Source: Absidia repens | Taxonomy: Eukaryota > Mucoromycota > Mucoromycetes > Mucorales > Cunninghamellaceae | Direction of reading: 5' to 3' | DNA: 64,000 nt | NCBI GenBank assembly: GCA_002105175.1 | Contig: MCGE01000002.1 | Span: 1,922,001-1,986,000, forward strand | Shown here: positions 37,446 to 50,787 of the stretch, piece by piece | How positions within the stretch are numbered: the first letter of the stretch is position 1 | Layout of the letters: each line of letters begins with the position of its first letter | Notes under the pieces: model-generated | Told to the model about the DNA's origin: nothing | Seen by the model: the letters and a program-made list of their open reading frames with translations, nothing else | Database searches by the model: none | Translations under genes and position numbers: made by a program

Positions 37446-37850
37446 GATGAATATAAAAGTTGAGTGGGATGAAAGCGAAGGGAGGAAGAGGTTTTATAAT
37501 TCCACAAATTTAATCATTTTCTCCATTCGGACTTTTAACTCGAATTTTCCATTCCTAGTCAATTGACACCTGGCTATTATTTTCAATGCCGTCCCAGTGC
37601 CTATAGACCGTCACTGCTGCTCAAAGCAAAGGGGGAGGGGGGAAGTTCGTATATTTTGCTATAAAATAATGTACATAAAATATATGCTTACACACATAGA
37701 ATTTATTAAATGAATACGTAAAGATGAATGAATGAATGAATAAATAAATAAATAAATAAATAAATGTAAATAATGAAGACACAATAAAAAACAAACTAAT
37801 ACTAACTACATGCCAAAATGAGAGTATATATACCAAGGTGGGGAATAAAA
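37446..37850. other. Intergenic region with (GAAT/AAAT)n repeat
   Basis: Promoter of the AP-2 sigma gene plus the 3' flank of the Zn2Cys6 gene. A tetranucleotide tract GAAT then AAAT runs from about 37725 to 37765. No gene seen. Confidence 0.5.
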
Positions 37851-40800
37851 TCACAAGCCAAAGTTTGGATTTCCTTGATCGTCTGTGTACATACTTCCCC
37901 AGGATACTAGAAATGCGGTAATAAAATTTATTAGATTTGCTTTTGTTTTGATATATATGTTGGTGGGGGGAGCGTGAGTTTGTAAACTTACAATCAAATT
38001 CAGATGCATTGTTTGTAGTGTTGGTAAACGGAGCACCCGGGAAGGAGAAAAGCATTTGCCAAGACGCCTGCGTCATAGGATTGGATGGATTTTGCAGAAG
38101 TAAATCTTGTGCTGTAGTTGAGTTGATAAGATCCGATCGATTCGACCCATAAGTAGCGTTAGGCAGCATCGATGATATCAGGTTAGTGGTGTCCAGAGTA
38201 GAGCCGGCGGCAAAATGCTGTGACGACATTGAAGACCCAGAAGGAGTATGTGTCGGTGGAAGTCCAGAAGCGTACGGAATATCAGATGTAATGGATCGAA
38301 ATGAGGCTGGTAGATGAGAGGTACTAGATTTATCAGAGATTGGCAATGTTGCTGCTTCTGCTGTCGTCGCCATCGTCGTCGTTGCTGCTCCCGAAGCTTT
38401 ATTTGGTGAAGAGGGACTTCTAATGGGAGAATCTGTTTTTGTCAGGTGTAGTAAGATTTCTAAGAATTGGAGAATGGGTGGCCCAAATGGAATATCTTTG
38501 CTGAGTGGAGCCACACATTCACCGATGGCGATACGGATATAGCTGCGAGAGGTTTGCGCAATGAAAGGGTCATTATTTGTGCCATTGTAGATATGGATCA
38601 ATGCCGCCTGAAACACAGAGTATGCTATTTTTATTCAGAAGAGAAAAAACGCAATTGTCAGTTTGTCAATGCTTCACATACAAGGTACTTTTTTTTCATT
38701 ACCAGCAAAATTCCAACCAAACCGGGGTATCTGATCTTTGGGAATATGTCTTGCCACGTCAATAGAATGCTTCGCTGCGTCCATACACCTTTTCGGAGCA
38801 TCATCAAAGAGCTTGCTGCTGTGGTGTGTACAGCGTTCAAAGACAAGAAATGGCCGAAATAAGAGGATTATCACCGCATAGTAACACACAGTCAAAGGGC
38901 CACCCAACCTGAACACATTCTTGTATGTATGTTCCACGCCCTTCATGCCTTTGAGTTGTTCCGGGGTAATGAGGTATTCCGAAGGGACTTGGTCAAACCA
39001 TTCCTTGAGCATCTTGTCCAAGCTCCAAACAGTTTGTTCCATGATGTGTGTACCGTAGCCCAAAGACTTGGCTTTCGAGGAGTAGATCCGACGTAGCACT
39101 TCGCCAAGAATTCCCGAGAGTTTGACCAGGTTCACAAACAAGGCATATTTTCCGGGTTGATCTCCTGCATCCGCACTAGGCAAGTCCACGTCACAGTCCG
39201 AGTCCGCAATGGCCAAGGGTCGCCCCAACACACAGCAGCACCATCGATCCGTTAAATAGACAGAATACCATAGTCGTCTTCGCCTTTCAATAACGTCCAT
39301 GCTACACCCATCATTTGTCACGAGTCGATGCAAACCAAGATCTTGCGCCATTCGTACCGCCATTCCTGCCAAAATCCAATTCCGATTCGATTTCGATATA
39401 TAAGTTGGATGAGCAGATAGAAGGACCAAAGCTTGAATAGTTTGGATCTTTGGAATCAGGTATTCAGCTCGAAGAAACATACCCGCACGATCAAAGAGGG
39501 CTTGGAAGATTTTGTTTCGGTTCAGGCCAGACTTGATAAAAAGCTGATGATTTGAAGGCACCAGAAAACAAGCATAGGAGCAAATGGCGTAGGTCAGTAA
39601 AGGGGCAGGGAGTGCAGTAGTCTTGCCTTCAAATGAGTTGGTGAATTCTTCTTGATCCAGAATGGGAAGTGTCCTACAATCATCATCAAAGTACACCTTG
39701 ATCAGACCAGCAAGTATACTACGAGGCACAATGGAGTCCATAGTTTCTTGTTCGTTTGCAGCTACCGCTTGGGCCTTGGTTTCGTCTTCTGTATCATCAC
39801 GCACCATGACCAAGTCATCATCGAAGCCATTCACGCGCCTTAAACGACAGGTACCATGATCAGTTTTGAGTGAGGTGAAGCTGTTGTCATAATTTGGAGT
39901 TAATCGTGTTGTTGATGAATCTGTCAGTTTGGTGTTTTCCGCCGTTGGACTTTTAAAAGCCGATTGATGAAAAGCTGCCGGTTTCCCGGATGAAGTTGCT
40001 CCATGTGCTGAGTCACTGCCTGTAGTATCATTCCCCGATGGATGATCATTTCCATAGTTAGTATGCATTGTTGCTGTTGCTATGATTGATGGTGATGACG
40101 ATGTTGATGACGATGATGATAATGACGATAACGGAGATGATGCCAAGACCGATGATTCATTCACTGAATTGCTGGATTGTGTACGGGTTCTGAGAATGTC
40201 GTTCACTAAATACAATCCTGATGAGCTCCCAAGATAACGTACCACCTTCCCTTTTGGCGGTAAAGTAGGGTTTCCTGACGGTTGACCAGTCGGAGAATCA
40301 CCAAGGGGAGCATATGTGCTGTTTTCGGTTGCAGATGGGGGAGAGTTTGAATCGACAATAGTGAGCCGTAAAGGAGAAGTGGGTTGAGTTGCTGCTACGT
40401 CGTTTCCAGGGTCGGTGCCTTGTATTTTGCAGAGTAGATGTTCCATTCGTTCCAAGCGTGCCTCCAGACCCCCAATATAACTAAAATATTCAAAGCCATT
40501 GATAAGTTATTTTTTCTATGGTGGTTACAGCGAAGAATGAATAATATTTACCCTTTCGGCGGTCCACGCTTGCGAGACGTCTATTTGGCAGAAAATAAAA
40601 CCAAGAAGGGAGGGGAGAAGTGTCAGTGCAAAGGCTATTATCGATTAGTAATTCACAATTAGAAGTAAACGCTTGCATACCTCATTGAAAGTACAATCCC
40701 AATCATATTGCTGACAGGTCGTACATGGAAAGCAGTTGTCGACGTTACATCTACGAAGAAGATAAACGAAACTTGTTAGTAAGACTGGTTTCAAATATGG

Positions 40801-41104
40801 TGCCTATTTTGACTTACTTGATCTTCTTTTTTCGGCAGGTATCACCTATAAAGCAAAGAAACAAAGAAGACGAGTAAGAGGGTGTACGATGCTATATGTT
40901 TTCAATAGTTTGGTCAGGAGATCTAGTATACTTACAAGCTCTTGAGATCCGACTCCGTTTTGAGGAGCTGGGTGGAGATTGCATTTGTGTTTCAATCTGA
41001 GAAGAGGCTTGTTGTTGGTTGTGCCAATTTATATGAGCTGCTGTTCCTGTTGATAATGTCGATATAGATGAAGAAGGTACTGGGGATTGAGGGGGCCACG
41101 ACAT
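37851..41104 (-). CDS. Zn2Cys6 transcription factor with fungal-specific TF domain
   Basis: Seven exons: 41104-40936, 40845-40818, 40750-40681, 40580-40552, 40480-38689, 38607-37992, 37906-37851; 919 residues. The zinc cluster is spread over exons 1-3: RACDTCRKKKIKCNVDNC then FPCTTCQQYDWDC, about residues 56-88. It is followed by a linker TSRKRGPPKGYIGGLEARLE and a short coiled coil typical of DNA-bound dimers. The middle-homology domain (Fungal_trans, about 290-560) shows IPKIQTIQALVLLSAHP, GMAVRMAQDLGLHR and RRRLWYSVYLTDRW followed by GRPLAI. The zinc loop has one extra Cys (NVDNC). The exon 5-6 junction uses donor GTACCT, in frame but weaker than a nearby GTAATG, which is out of frame. The target pathway is unknown. 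Confidence 0.9.
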
Positions 41105-43004
41105 TGATGAGTTATATCGTGAATTATTAAAGAAGGATCCACCGGAAAAAGAAAACAGAAAAAAAAAAGGGAAAAGAAAAGTAAAAAGAAGACGGAAGAA
41201 AAGGAAAAATAAAGCACCGGGTTTCAAATTCAGACAATTGCCAATTATGGATCTCTTTTTTTATGGAATGCCCTGAGAGACTCCCCATGTTTATTAAAAA
41301 AACAAACTGATCTATTTACAACCAGAGATTTGAAATTAAAACAAATAAAGGCTATTGGTCGAAATAATGATTAGGGGCGCAAGATTCAATGGGTAATATC
41401 ATCGGACTGGTGCTTTTTCGTATAAAAAATTCACTGGATTTGTTGTTTTGAACTTGCCTTCAACTATATCAGATACAGAGACTGATTCGATAAAAACTAG
41501 GATCGTATGTCAAAATTTCAATTCGTCAGTAAACTGTATGTTACATACATACCAACTTTATCCAATCATGATGACTGAGAATGAAAGATGGACGACTGGT
41601 AATATGCATGAATTGTTTATTTTTTTTAAAAAAAGGCAGGAGTTTTGTATTTCACTGAAGTCATTCATTCACAAAGGAAAAAGAAACCACTTTTTTTTGT
41701 ATTAGGAGGAGTTTAGTCTTGGTAAACTTCCTATTTCTTATGGAGAAAGAACCCATCTACCATACATTGCTAAGACTCCCCCCTTGTTTATTGAATGGGT
41801 CATCCTAAAGTTCTCATTTCTCAAGGGACAAGTCATTTTTTTTAAGAAAATTAATCTGAATATCATGCTACCAACCAAGAAAATTGATTACACGTCAGTG
41901 ACTTGCTACTATCCCCATTTCTTTCCCTTCTTCAAATGACCCACAAAATATCTATTTCCGAAGTAGAAAATTCCAGGTCAGAGACAAAGAAATATAGCAT
42001 AATTTTTTTTTAAATATATGTAAAAGACGCATTTCATCGCGCCATTCTTCAGTTACTTTATCAATCTTCACTTGCAAACTCCTCAGCAAGCTATTATATA
42101 TGCATATCTCTGTTCAAGCGCAAGCTCTATCACTGGTCAAGACTACTCTCTCTATATCATGTATCAAATACAAGCTCTCCTCCTCTCCACCATGATCTGT
42201 ATTTGGGATCATTGGCCAGAGTTGAAAACAAAAAAGCAAGTCGCCACTCATGGTATAGGCCATTATTTTGTGGTCAACATAGGCTAGAAAAATGCTACCA
42301 ACCTTTATATATTGTGCTTCATAGGGTACTGTGTCTACCAATAGCCTTTATTTATTTTGATTTTAAATCTCCTGTAGCAAATGGATCAAATTGTTTTTTA
42401 ATAAACATCAGGGCATTTCATTACAGCGATATGACATCTGCTATGTCTCTTTTTTTTATGCACAGACACATCAGCTTTTTTTTATCCTACATGCACAAGC
42501 ACTGTACAATACGGTACGTACAGTGCCGGTAACTCATTTGACAATATAAACAAAACGTATGAGAGACAGAAAAGGACAAGGTATATTTTATTCATATATA
42601 ATATTTAACTAAACTAAAATAAAAAGATTTTATGACAATACTATGACACATATCTACAGTAAATGTGAGCCGACTACGTTTGTGTGGGGGAGTAGGGGTA
42701 ATGCTGTACCATAGAATAATCATAACATCATATATTTAAGTCCAATCAAAAGGGATAAGCTATCCTTCGGTGAGTGACAACCCAGTCTGTGTACAATGAA
42801 CGGGTTACCTAAACAAGCATGCCCCGAATCGCTCCATCCTGTCCGCAAAGGCATTAGCAAAAGAGAAAAACCATTATTTCAAAGTTAAATGATGGTGGTC
42901 ACTGTCATGCAGAGATAACTATCCTGCTAATCATGTTGTACGGTTTTATTGTTGAAAAAGAAAAAAAGCGAGTATCTTCGTTTGAGTGGAGATGCCTCAA
43001 ATAT
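41105..43004. other. Gene-poor region upstream of the Zn2Cys6 gene
   Basis: About 1.9 kb with no supportable gene. A near-palindrome CACTGTAC..GTACAGTG lies at about 42500-42523. A minus-strand open stretch (42341-42114) has fairly normal composition but no ATG. Confidence 0.5.
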
Positions 43005-43990
43005 TTCAAATCCCGCACACGAGAAATTATCATTTACTGCCAATTTTTTTTGTTTTTCGGTTTCTTTCTTTCCTTTCCATTTTTCATTCTTGTTTTTTCT
43101 TCACCATTCAACCTCTATGGGGTCATTTTGGACTTGGAATAGTGTCAGGACTAGTTTAGAAAGGGTTTCAGCTCAGGGATTACAAGATGCATAAGGAAAC
43201 CCTTTGATTTTGGATTCAGGATTTGGGACCACGTTTAGTTGGCTTTTTGGAGCCTTAGTGTTAGCTTGTCCATTGTTTATTTCTACATCTGAATAAAATA
43301 TGTCTCTTTATTCTGCTTCAATGAAAAATGTCTCAAAAGTCTTTCTCATGTCTTGTGTAGTCGATCCTTTTATTACTACTTCATCACTACGTTAGCTTCT
43401 TGATTGTGTTGACGGCCTTTTATGTTTCAGTCAAAGATATTGTTTTTGTCTTTCTCAGACTATATACTGTACCATTATGTTAGATCCCATATAACACTTG
43501 GGGTCTTAAATGGGTGTTGAGTATCATTCAAATTTCTCTTTTGACTTCCTCATGCTTCGTCCAATAGGTCCTTCCATTAAATCCCATATTACTAAGAACC
43601 CTCGCCCTTTTAGTTTCTATTGTTTACCGATGTCCTTCAATAAAATATGCCTTGTTATCAATAATTCTCTACCCATCAACAATAGTAAAAGTGTCTCTAT
43701 TGTAGCTATTTTGAAAGCACCCTACTAAACACTTGCATTCTAGTTCACCCACTATGACTACTTTTTATCCTAAGGTCCCAGGAACTAGTTGACAGTCTTA
43801 GATTATATACTATTAAATCAATCTTGTAAAATAAATCTGCGTCGTGCTATGCATATTGCCGCTGTCATAAAACATTTTCCCCTTACTTATCAGCTTATCT
43901 ATGACCACTTTTCCAAGCAGGTTGACAGTTTTAGCCTTCCTCGCCCTACCATTTCATTTTTTCTCTCTGTCGTGGAATACAGTAAAATAA
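43005..43990 (+). repeat. Dispersed repeat family, copy D
   Basis: Box decayed to TCCCGCACACGAGAA (43011-43025), T-rich pyrimidine tract, GTGTCAGGACTAGTTTAGA, then a perfect 10-bp hairpin AAAGGGTTTC/GAAACCCTTT (43160-43169 with 43196-43205) around CAGCTCAGGGATTACA. TTGGCTTTTTGGAGCC, AATAAAATATGTCTC, AAAATGTCTC and the long 3' tail follow, including TAGTTCACCCACTATGACTA (compare copies B and E). A short open frame at 43789-44016 in the tail could be a remnant of coding sequence but has no recognisable domain. Confidence 0.85.
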
Positions 43991-44268
43991 ATCATAACCA
44001 AAATGCCACCAGTTGATTCTGGTAGCTGGAAGTTAAGATGCAAAAACGGTGAGGCGTGCCTAATTTCACGAAAATTTACATTTTGCCATCCCAGAAAATC
44101 TTTTTTTTGGAAGTATGAAATTTAATGCCAAATAAAAAATTGCAGCACAGTGTCATGGCATTTTGACAGAGAAGAAGAGGAGCTTATGCTTTAGAATATA
44201 ATTTAGATATGATATTCAATTTATAGAACTTTATTTTATTTTATTTTATTTTTTAAAAAAAAACGGCA
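43991..44268. other. Spacer between repeat copy D and the small membrane protein gene
   Basis: AT-rich, with an (ATTTT)n run at about 44231-44252. No gene seen. Confidence 0.45.
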
Positions 44269-44712
44269 TCAAGCCGAGTTAACCCCAATACCTGCCACAG
44301 CATCTCCCCAGGCGCTGGACCCCTCGACAGGAACGCCTGGACGAGTCGCGGTCTTTGAAGCGGAGGACGTCTGTGCTGATGTATTGCTTGAGAGAAGGCC
44401 GAATGTAGTAGGCTTGAAGATCATGATAAGAACAGCGGTTACAATACATGCCGTAAGAAACAATGTAGCTGCAATACGACATCTTTTTCTCCATGAATCT
44501 TGGACAGACATTTTTTCACTTGTGTTATTGTCATCAAAATCATTGACGTCGTTTCCATCATGCTCTTCAAACGTAGTAGGTGAAATCGCGGTAGTGTGTC
44601 GACAGCAGCAGGATGTTTCAGTGCTACCCATGAACCATGCCAGAGGAAAAATAAATCCAATAAAAAAAAGGTATAATTCAATAGGTTTGTAGACTCTTCT
44701 TTCTTGTTTCAT
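44269..44712 (-). CDS. Small two-helix membrane protein, unknown function
   Basis: Intronless frame of 147 residues from ATG at 44712. The N-terminus MKQERRVYKPIELYLFFIGF is followed by a first hydrophobic helix (YLFFIGFIFPLAWFMG). A Cys-rich patch (SCCCRH) and an acidic loop come next, then WRKRCRIAATLFLTACIVTA, the start of a second helix, and a Ser/Thr-rich tail ending VEGSSAWGDAVAGIGVNSA. I recall similar short fungal proteins with a PIELYLFFIGF-type start, annotated only as serine-rich or hypothetical. The second helix with flanking Arg/Lys supports a genuine protein. It is divergent from the reductase gene 492 bp away. Confidence 0.75.
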   Translation of the reverse strand: MKQERRVYKPIELYLFFIGFIFPLAWFMGSTETSCCCRHTTAISPTTFEEHDGNDVNDFDDNNTSEKMSVQDSWRKRCRIAATLFLTACIVTAVLIMIFKPTTFGLLSSNTSAQTSSASKTATRPGVPVEGSSAWGDAVAGIGVNSA

Positions 44713-45204
44713 TATGCACTGGTAATAAGAGGAGGGCGGCCGATGTAAGACTTGACGTCTTGAACTCTTTATAAGGTACCACTTTTAATGCAATATGATA
44801 TCTCTTTGCCATCATTGTAAAAGGGGAATCATCAATCACATCAATACTCCTTTATATCATATGTATTATCAGACAAAATTTTCGTAAAATAATGCTGTCT
44901 AAACATTCTCAAATAATACATATGTAAATAGTAGATAATCTTGTTTTTTACTGGCTATATACAGCATTTTGAGTATATACTGCCCATTGACAAAAGGCTA
45001 CACTAATAAAACAAATCAGGTAAATATCCCAGCACCCCAAAAATGGGGTACAGTACAGTACAGTACTGTACAGTACTGTGCAATCAGCGGGGTTTCAATA
45101 ACACAAAGTTGCTTAAAGATTTGAAAGGCGGATTTTTTTTTAATTTACCTCTTTTTTCTTTATTCATTCATTTTTTCCAAGTAAATAATAAATAACTACC
45201 CGCT
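44713..45204. promoter_or_regulatory. Divergent promoter region with CAGTA/TACTG palindromic array
   Basis: Between the small membrane protein and the reductase. GTACAGTACAGTACAGTACT at 45048-45067 continues into TGTACAGTACTGTGCAATC, an interleaved direct and inverted CAGTA array. It stands about 125 bp upstream of the reductase start. No factor is assigned. Confidence 0.5.
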
Positions 45205-46646
<1,442 letters not shown>

Positions 46647-47371
46647 ATAGATAGCATTTTATTAAAGTATTTGGTTTTTATTAGATAGCTTTTTTAGTAT
46701 TTTTTGATATAAAAATAAACATAGATATTTATTATCATTATTAGCATGTTTGTTGTCTTCCAAATTATACTTAAAAATAAAAACTTTAGTTTTTAGACCC
46801 TTGAAAGCTGATACTGTCTGTACTTCTTTTGCCTTTTCCAGTTTCAAATGCTGTCCCTCCCTCACTTCCCTTCAACATTCACTCTAGTTCAATTAGCTTG
46901 TATTTGTCACATCCTATCATCACAAAAATGAGCCATTCCCTCACCCTTCTCCATCATTTCATACAAAATAAATAAATAACTGTTGTACCTATCTTTATTT
47001 TTTGTCCTCCAATCAGTAAACACCATGTATTTATAACTTAACAATTATGTTGCAACCCTTTTCAAAAGCGGCTATGCCTGCTGATATCATATTTCCATAC
47101 GCAACTCACATCAAAGTCAGCGACTTGCAATAAATAGAAGACACTATTACCTCCCTGATAAAGTCAATCAAGTTTGTCACAATAGAAGAAGATCAACAAT
47201 CATATACAATAAAACAACCAAACACATATTTTTATTTACAAAAGTATAGCAAAAAAAAAAAATAGGGGTGGGGGAGTGGGGATTGGGAACACGGGGAGAA
47301 GATATGTATGATAGTGTGTAATAGGGCAGATTGCGTAAGTAAAATGAGAAGGAGACGAAATATCTAACTAG
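46647..47371. other. Convergent intergenic region, reductase / BCAS2
   Basis: Two 3' flanks of AT-rich DNA; (AATA)n near 46968 and CAATAAAA at about 47209. No gene seen. Confidence 0.5.
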
Positions 47372-48458
47372 CTACTGCTGATTGGCCAATCTTTGTCTGT
47401 ATTGTCGTAATTCTTCCACTTCACTTTCCAAAGCAGCACAACCAATTTCCACTTGTAAGTTTTGACTAATCAAATCAGACCACTTGCTTTCCAATGTTTG
47501 AATGGCCTTGGCTGCTTGTGTCTATAGTAAAAAAAAAAAAAAAAAAAAAAAAAGGATGGGTGCGTGAATATCATACCCTTCCTCTTCTTGACTTCAGGTT
47601 TCTTGAATTACCTGATCGTATTTGCGTTCCCTATTGATTTCGTTGATTTCGTTGCGGTATTGCTCCGTTTCTTGCTTGATTTGCTTCAAATAAGATTCCA
47701 GCTGATAATTGTGTACACGCCAAGCATTTGCGCCGTACTTCTGAAGTAATTCCAAGTTGAACATACTATTTCGTTGATAATCCGGCAAATAATTCATTGA
47801 AAAAAAAAAAGTCAGAATATATAAGCAGTATTCACGCCCACAACACCATAACTATAAACTGTATAACCACACACAATACACATTAGCCCAATAAAGACTG
47901 TACGCATACTATACATACCTTCCAGCCTGCGATTCCAATTGTGCTTTAGTATTATCTACTGCCTTTTTCCATGCTTCCACATCTGTGTCTGAATCAGGAC
48001 CTTGTAATTCGTATCGAGTTTCGTCTAATGCCGTCAGGTTAATTTTCTTGCCCACCCGATCCCACTCTTGTGATAATACTTGATTGTCTTGGAAGAGATC
48101 AACACTTAATGGTAGATTAGAGCGTTCAGTTCGTTTCATACGTCGCATTTCTTGTTCAATCAATCGATCTACAGATGCCTTCATTTCTAAAAAGTGTCAC
48201 CCAAAAATATACGTATTGTTAGTTCATCTTTACAAACATATTGCTTTCAAGAAGATTCATATAGTAGTCTATTACCTGGCTCATCAATTTCTTGATCAAT
48301 ATCTATGTAAAATATAACAATGGATTGTATTAGTATGAATAAAACAACAAACATCGCGACACACAGTAGAATCATCACTCACAAGGAAGAGCATCAATAT
48401 CCGTATCAGAGCCTTTAAGGGCTTGTGTTGAAGAAGATTCTATCAAGGCGCTTGACAT
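47372..48458 (-). CDS. Pre-mRNA-splicing factor SPF27/BCAS2 (Prp19 complex)
   Basis: Exons 48458-48383, 48302-48276, 48186-47919, 47765-47612, 47521-47372; 224 residues. SPF27 (S. pombe Cwf7) is a core helical subunit of the NTC/Prp19 complex needed to activate the spliceosome. Diagnostic stretches: DALPYIDQEIDEPE across exons 1-3, VDRLIEQEMRRM, DTDVEAWKKAVDNTKAQLE, NLELLQKYGANAWRVHNYQL, and the C-terminal coiled coil ending RQYRQRLANQQ. Exon 2 is just 27 nt. A poly-A tract lies inside the last intron (47529-47553). The neighbouring DUS2 gene lies 246 bp upstream, same strand. Confidence 0.95.
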
Positions 48459-48704
48459 GACGGTAAGGTACTAATAATAATGAAAAAAAAGACGAAGGAA
48501 CGAGAAGAGTAAAATAAAGAAAACAGACAAAAAAGTCAGAGATTTTTTTGTTTTTCCAATTTTTTTTATTATTTTGGGATGGGAGCGGAGTATCGATCAA
48601 AATTTCCTTCTACTACATTGAGAGGGGGTAAATAAATTCAGACAAATAACATACGTCCTAAAAAATCTATATATTCTACACTATTCTATACTACTATAAA
48701 TAAA

Positions 48705-50477
48705 CTAAATAATTTGCTCTTGGTGTTTAATCTTCTTGTCTACATGGTCATCATCCAGTTCTTCCAATTTGCTCCTTTTTTCGCCCAATAATGGTACCAA
48801 TTTCTTGTCACCTTCTCGTTGAGTGGTGATATGTTCTAGAGAGACGGGAGAGGTTTCTTGATCTAGTCTTTGTTGTTCGATAGTTTTCTGGTAGAATGAT
48901 CCCAGGTCGAATAGTTCACTAACAAAGTTGAATTAGCCAAAGTCATTGTCACTATTCGTATATTGGCATCGTCCTTTTTTTGTTTTTCACTTACCACATG
49001 GCTTGCATTGATTTCAATTTTTGCATTTGTTGATATAATGCTGATTTTGTGTGTTTTGGGCAGGTATTCATACATAGAAGGACATATTTAGTGTTTACAA
49101 AGACGTTGTTCACGGCTACGCTCTGAAAATGAAAACATCATATGAGTAAAATGAGGGCACAACTATGATATTGTGTAGACAAAATTTTACCTTTTTGATA
49201 TATTCTTTTGCTACTTCATCAAAAGGTACCAGACCTTCTTTTCTAAATGCTGATGGATTAATTTGAGCACCTCTTGCTATCATCACCGAACTTGCCCCTA
49301 ATAAACGGAGAAATTACAAAACATCAGTTAATCAAACGTTCTTCATGCATCATTCTGTTCTATTACCTGTCGCTTCTTTCGCTTTGGCAATATCGTCCCA
49401 GCACGTTACATCACCGTTGACCGCAACAGGAATTGATGTCACTGCTTTCACCACTGCTTTCAAAGCATCCCATTTTGCAGGTGTTGATGATCGTTGATTC
49501 TTTGTTCTAAATTGAAAGGAATATCCATTAAATACCAGATATATCCATTGTAATCAGAGAATCACTTACCGACAATGAACAGTAAGAGCCTTGACACCAG
49601 TAGATTCAATCATCTTCGCCAATTTGACAGTCTCTTCTTCGCTGTCCAATATTCTATCACCATCCAAAAATAAAAATAAAAACAGTAAGTGAATCATGAA
49701 GGTGACCATTATTAAAAGTGTGCTACCTGATTTTGCATGTCACTGGTATATCCAAGTTATCAACCAAGTTTGTAAGAATTGCCTTCAAACGATCAGGGTT
49801 TGTCAACAATGCAGCGCCCATGCCACCTTGAACAGAAAACTTTTTCGGGCACCCACAATTCAGATCAACACCAGCGACTTCATCCTTACTAGGTAATATT
49901 ATTCATATTAAAAATTTAACAGGTAAGATAAAGACAGAGATAGATTGACACAGAAAGTCAGTGGCAGGTGTATCGGCGTGGCACTTACAGTACAAGAGCA
50001 GCTTGTAGAGCCAAATCAGGATCGGCAGTTCCAAGTTGTAAAATAACCTTGCCCTTTTCATCAGGATGAGTTGCAAAACACATGGCATGCCCTTTCCAGT
50101 ATTCTGTAACACCTGTGGCAGCTAAACATGATAATGTACAAAGCTCAGTCAATTGAACCTCTCTTGCTGTCACTATTGACTTACCATTGTATTTCCGTAC
50201 TGAGCCAATAATCCGTTTGTCGACCAGTTCTTCCGTCCAAACAAGATCTATAACAAATGTAAAACAGTGATTGAGAAAGGCGAATGGTGTGAATGCAGGG
50301 AGTGCAGTGCAAATCGACCTACCAGCACCATAACTTAGAGCTAAAAGCCGCATTGGAAGAGTGCCAATTCTGACCTAGTATTGATATGAAAACATGTCAG
50401 TATAAAGCAGCATATTTTTGATCATATATACCTACCATTGGTGCAAGAAAGGCTTTGTTAGTGTAATCAGTAGTCAT
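48705..50477 (-). CDS. DUS2: tRNA-dihydrouridine synthase, Dus2/Smm1 type
   Basis: Ten exons: 50477-50436, 50374-50323, 50247-50185, 50121-49989, 49888-49727, 49653-49570, 49506-49367, 49297-49191, 49122-48995, 48918-48705; 374 residues. The flavoenzyme reduces uridine 20 in the D-loop of cytoplasmic tRNAs. N-terminus FLAPMVRIGTLPMRLLAL and VWTEELVDKRIIGS are Dus2-like; catalytic loop VDLNCGCPKKFS contains the conserved active-site Cys. VTCKIRILDSEEE, ALTVHCRTKNQRS and VAVNGDVTCWDDI with VMIARGAQ complete the FMN-binding barrel. The C-terminus is a charged tail; the double-stranded-RNA-binding domain of animal DUS2 is absent, as in yeast Smm1. Confidence 0.93.
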
Positions 50478-50787
50478 CGGACGATCAATCAATAAAGTAA
50501 GGGGAGAATGAATGGACCAAAAAAAAAAAAAAAAAAAAAGGTTTTTCTGACTCCAAAAAAGAAAAAAAAACGAATTTCACATCCCGCGAATAATCTGCCC
50601 ATCAAAATCGTTATGCAAAAAAATAGTATACAAATATTTAGTTTTATTAAATTTTGATTTCAAGTCTAGGATAGGAACAAAATTCAATAATAATAAAAGG
50701 TGTATATAAAAAGGTTTAAAAAAATATATAACTAACAAATAAACATAATAAGGATATAGTAAAAAAGTGCAAGGGGAAATGATTGAT
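50478..50787. other. DUS2 promoter / CotH-like 3' flank
   Basis: 310 bp; contains a 19-nt A run at 50521-50539 close to the DUS2 start and AT-rich 3' DNA of the CotH-like gene. No gene seen. Confidence 0.5.
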
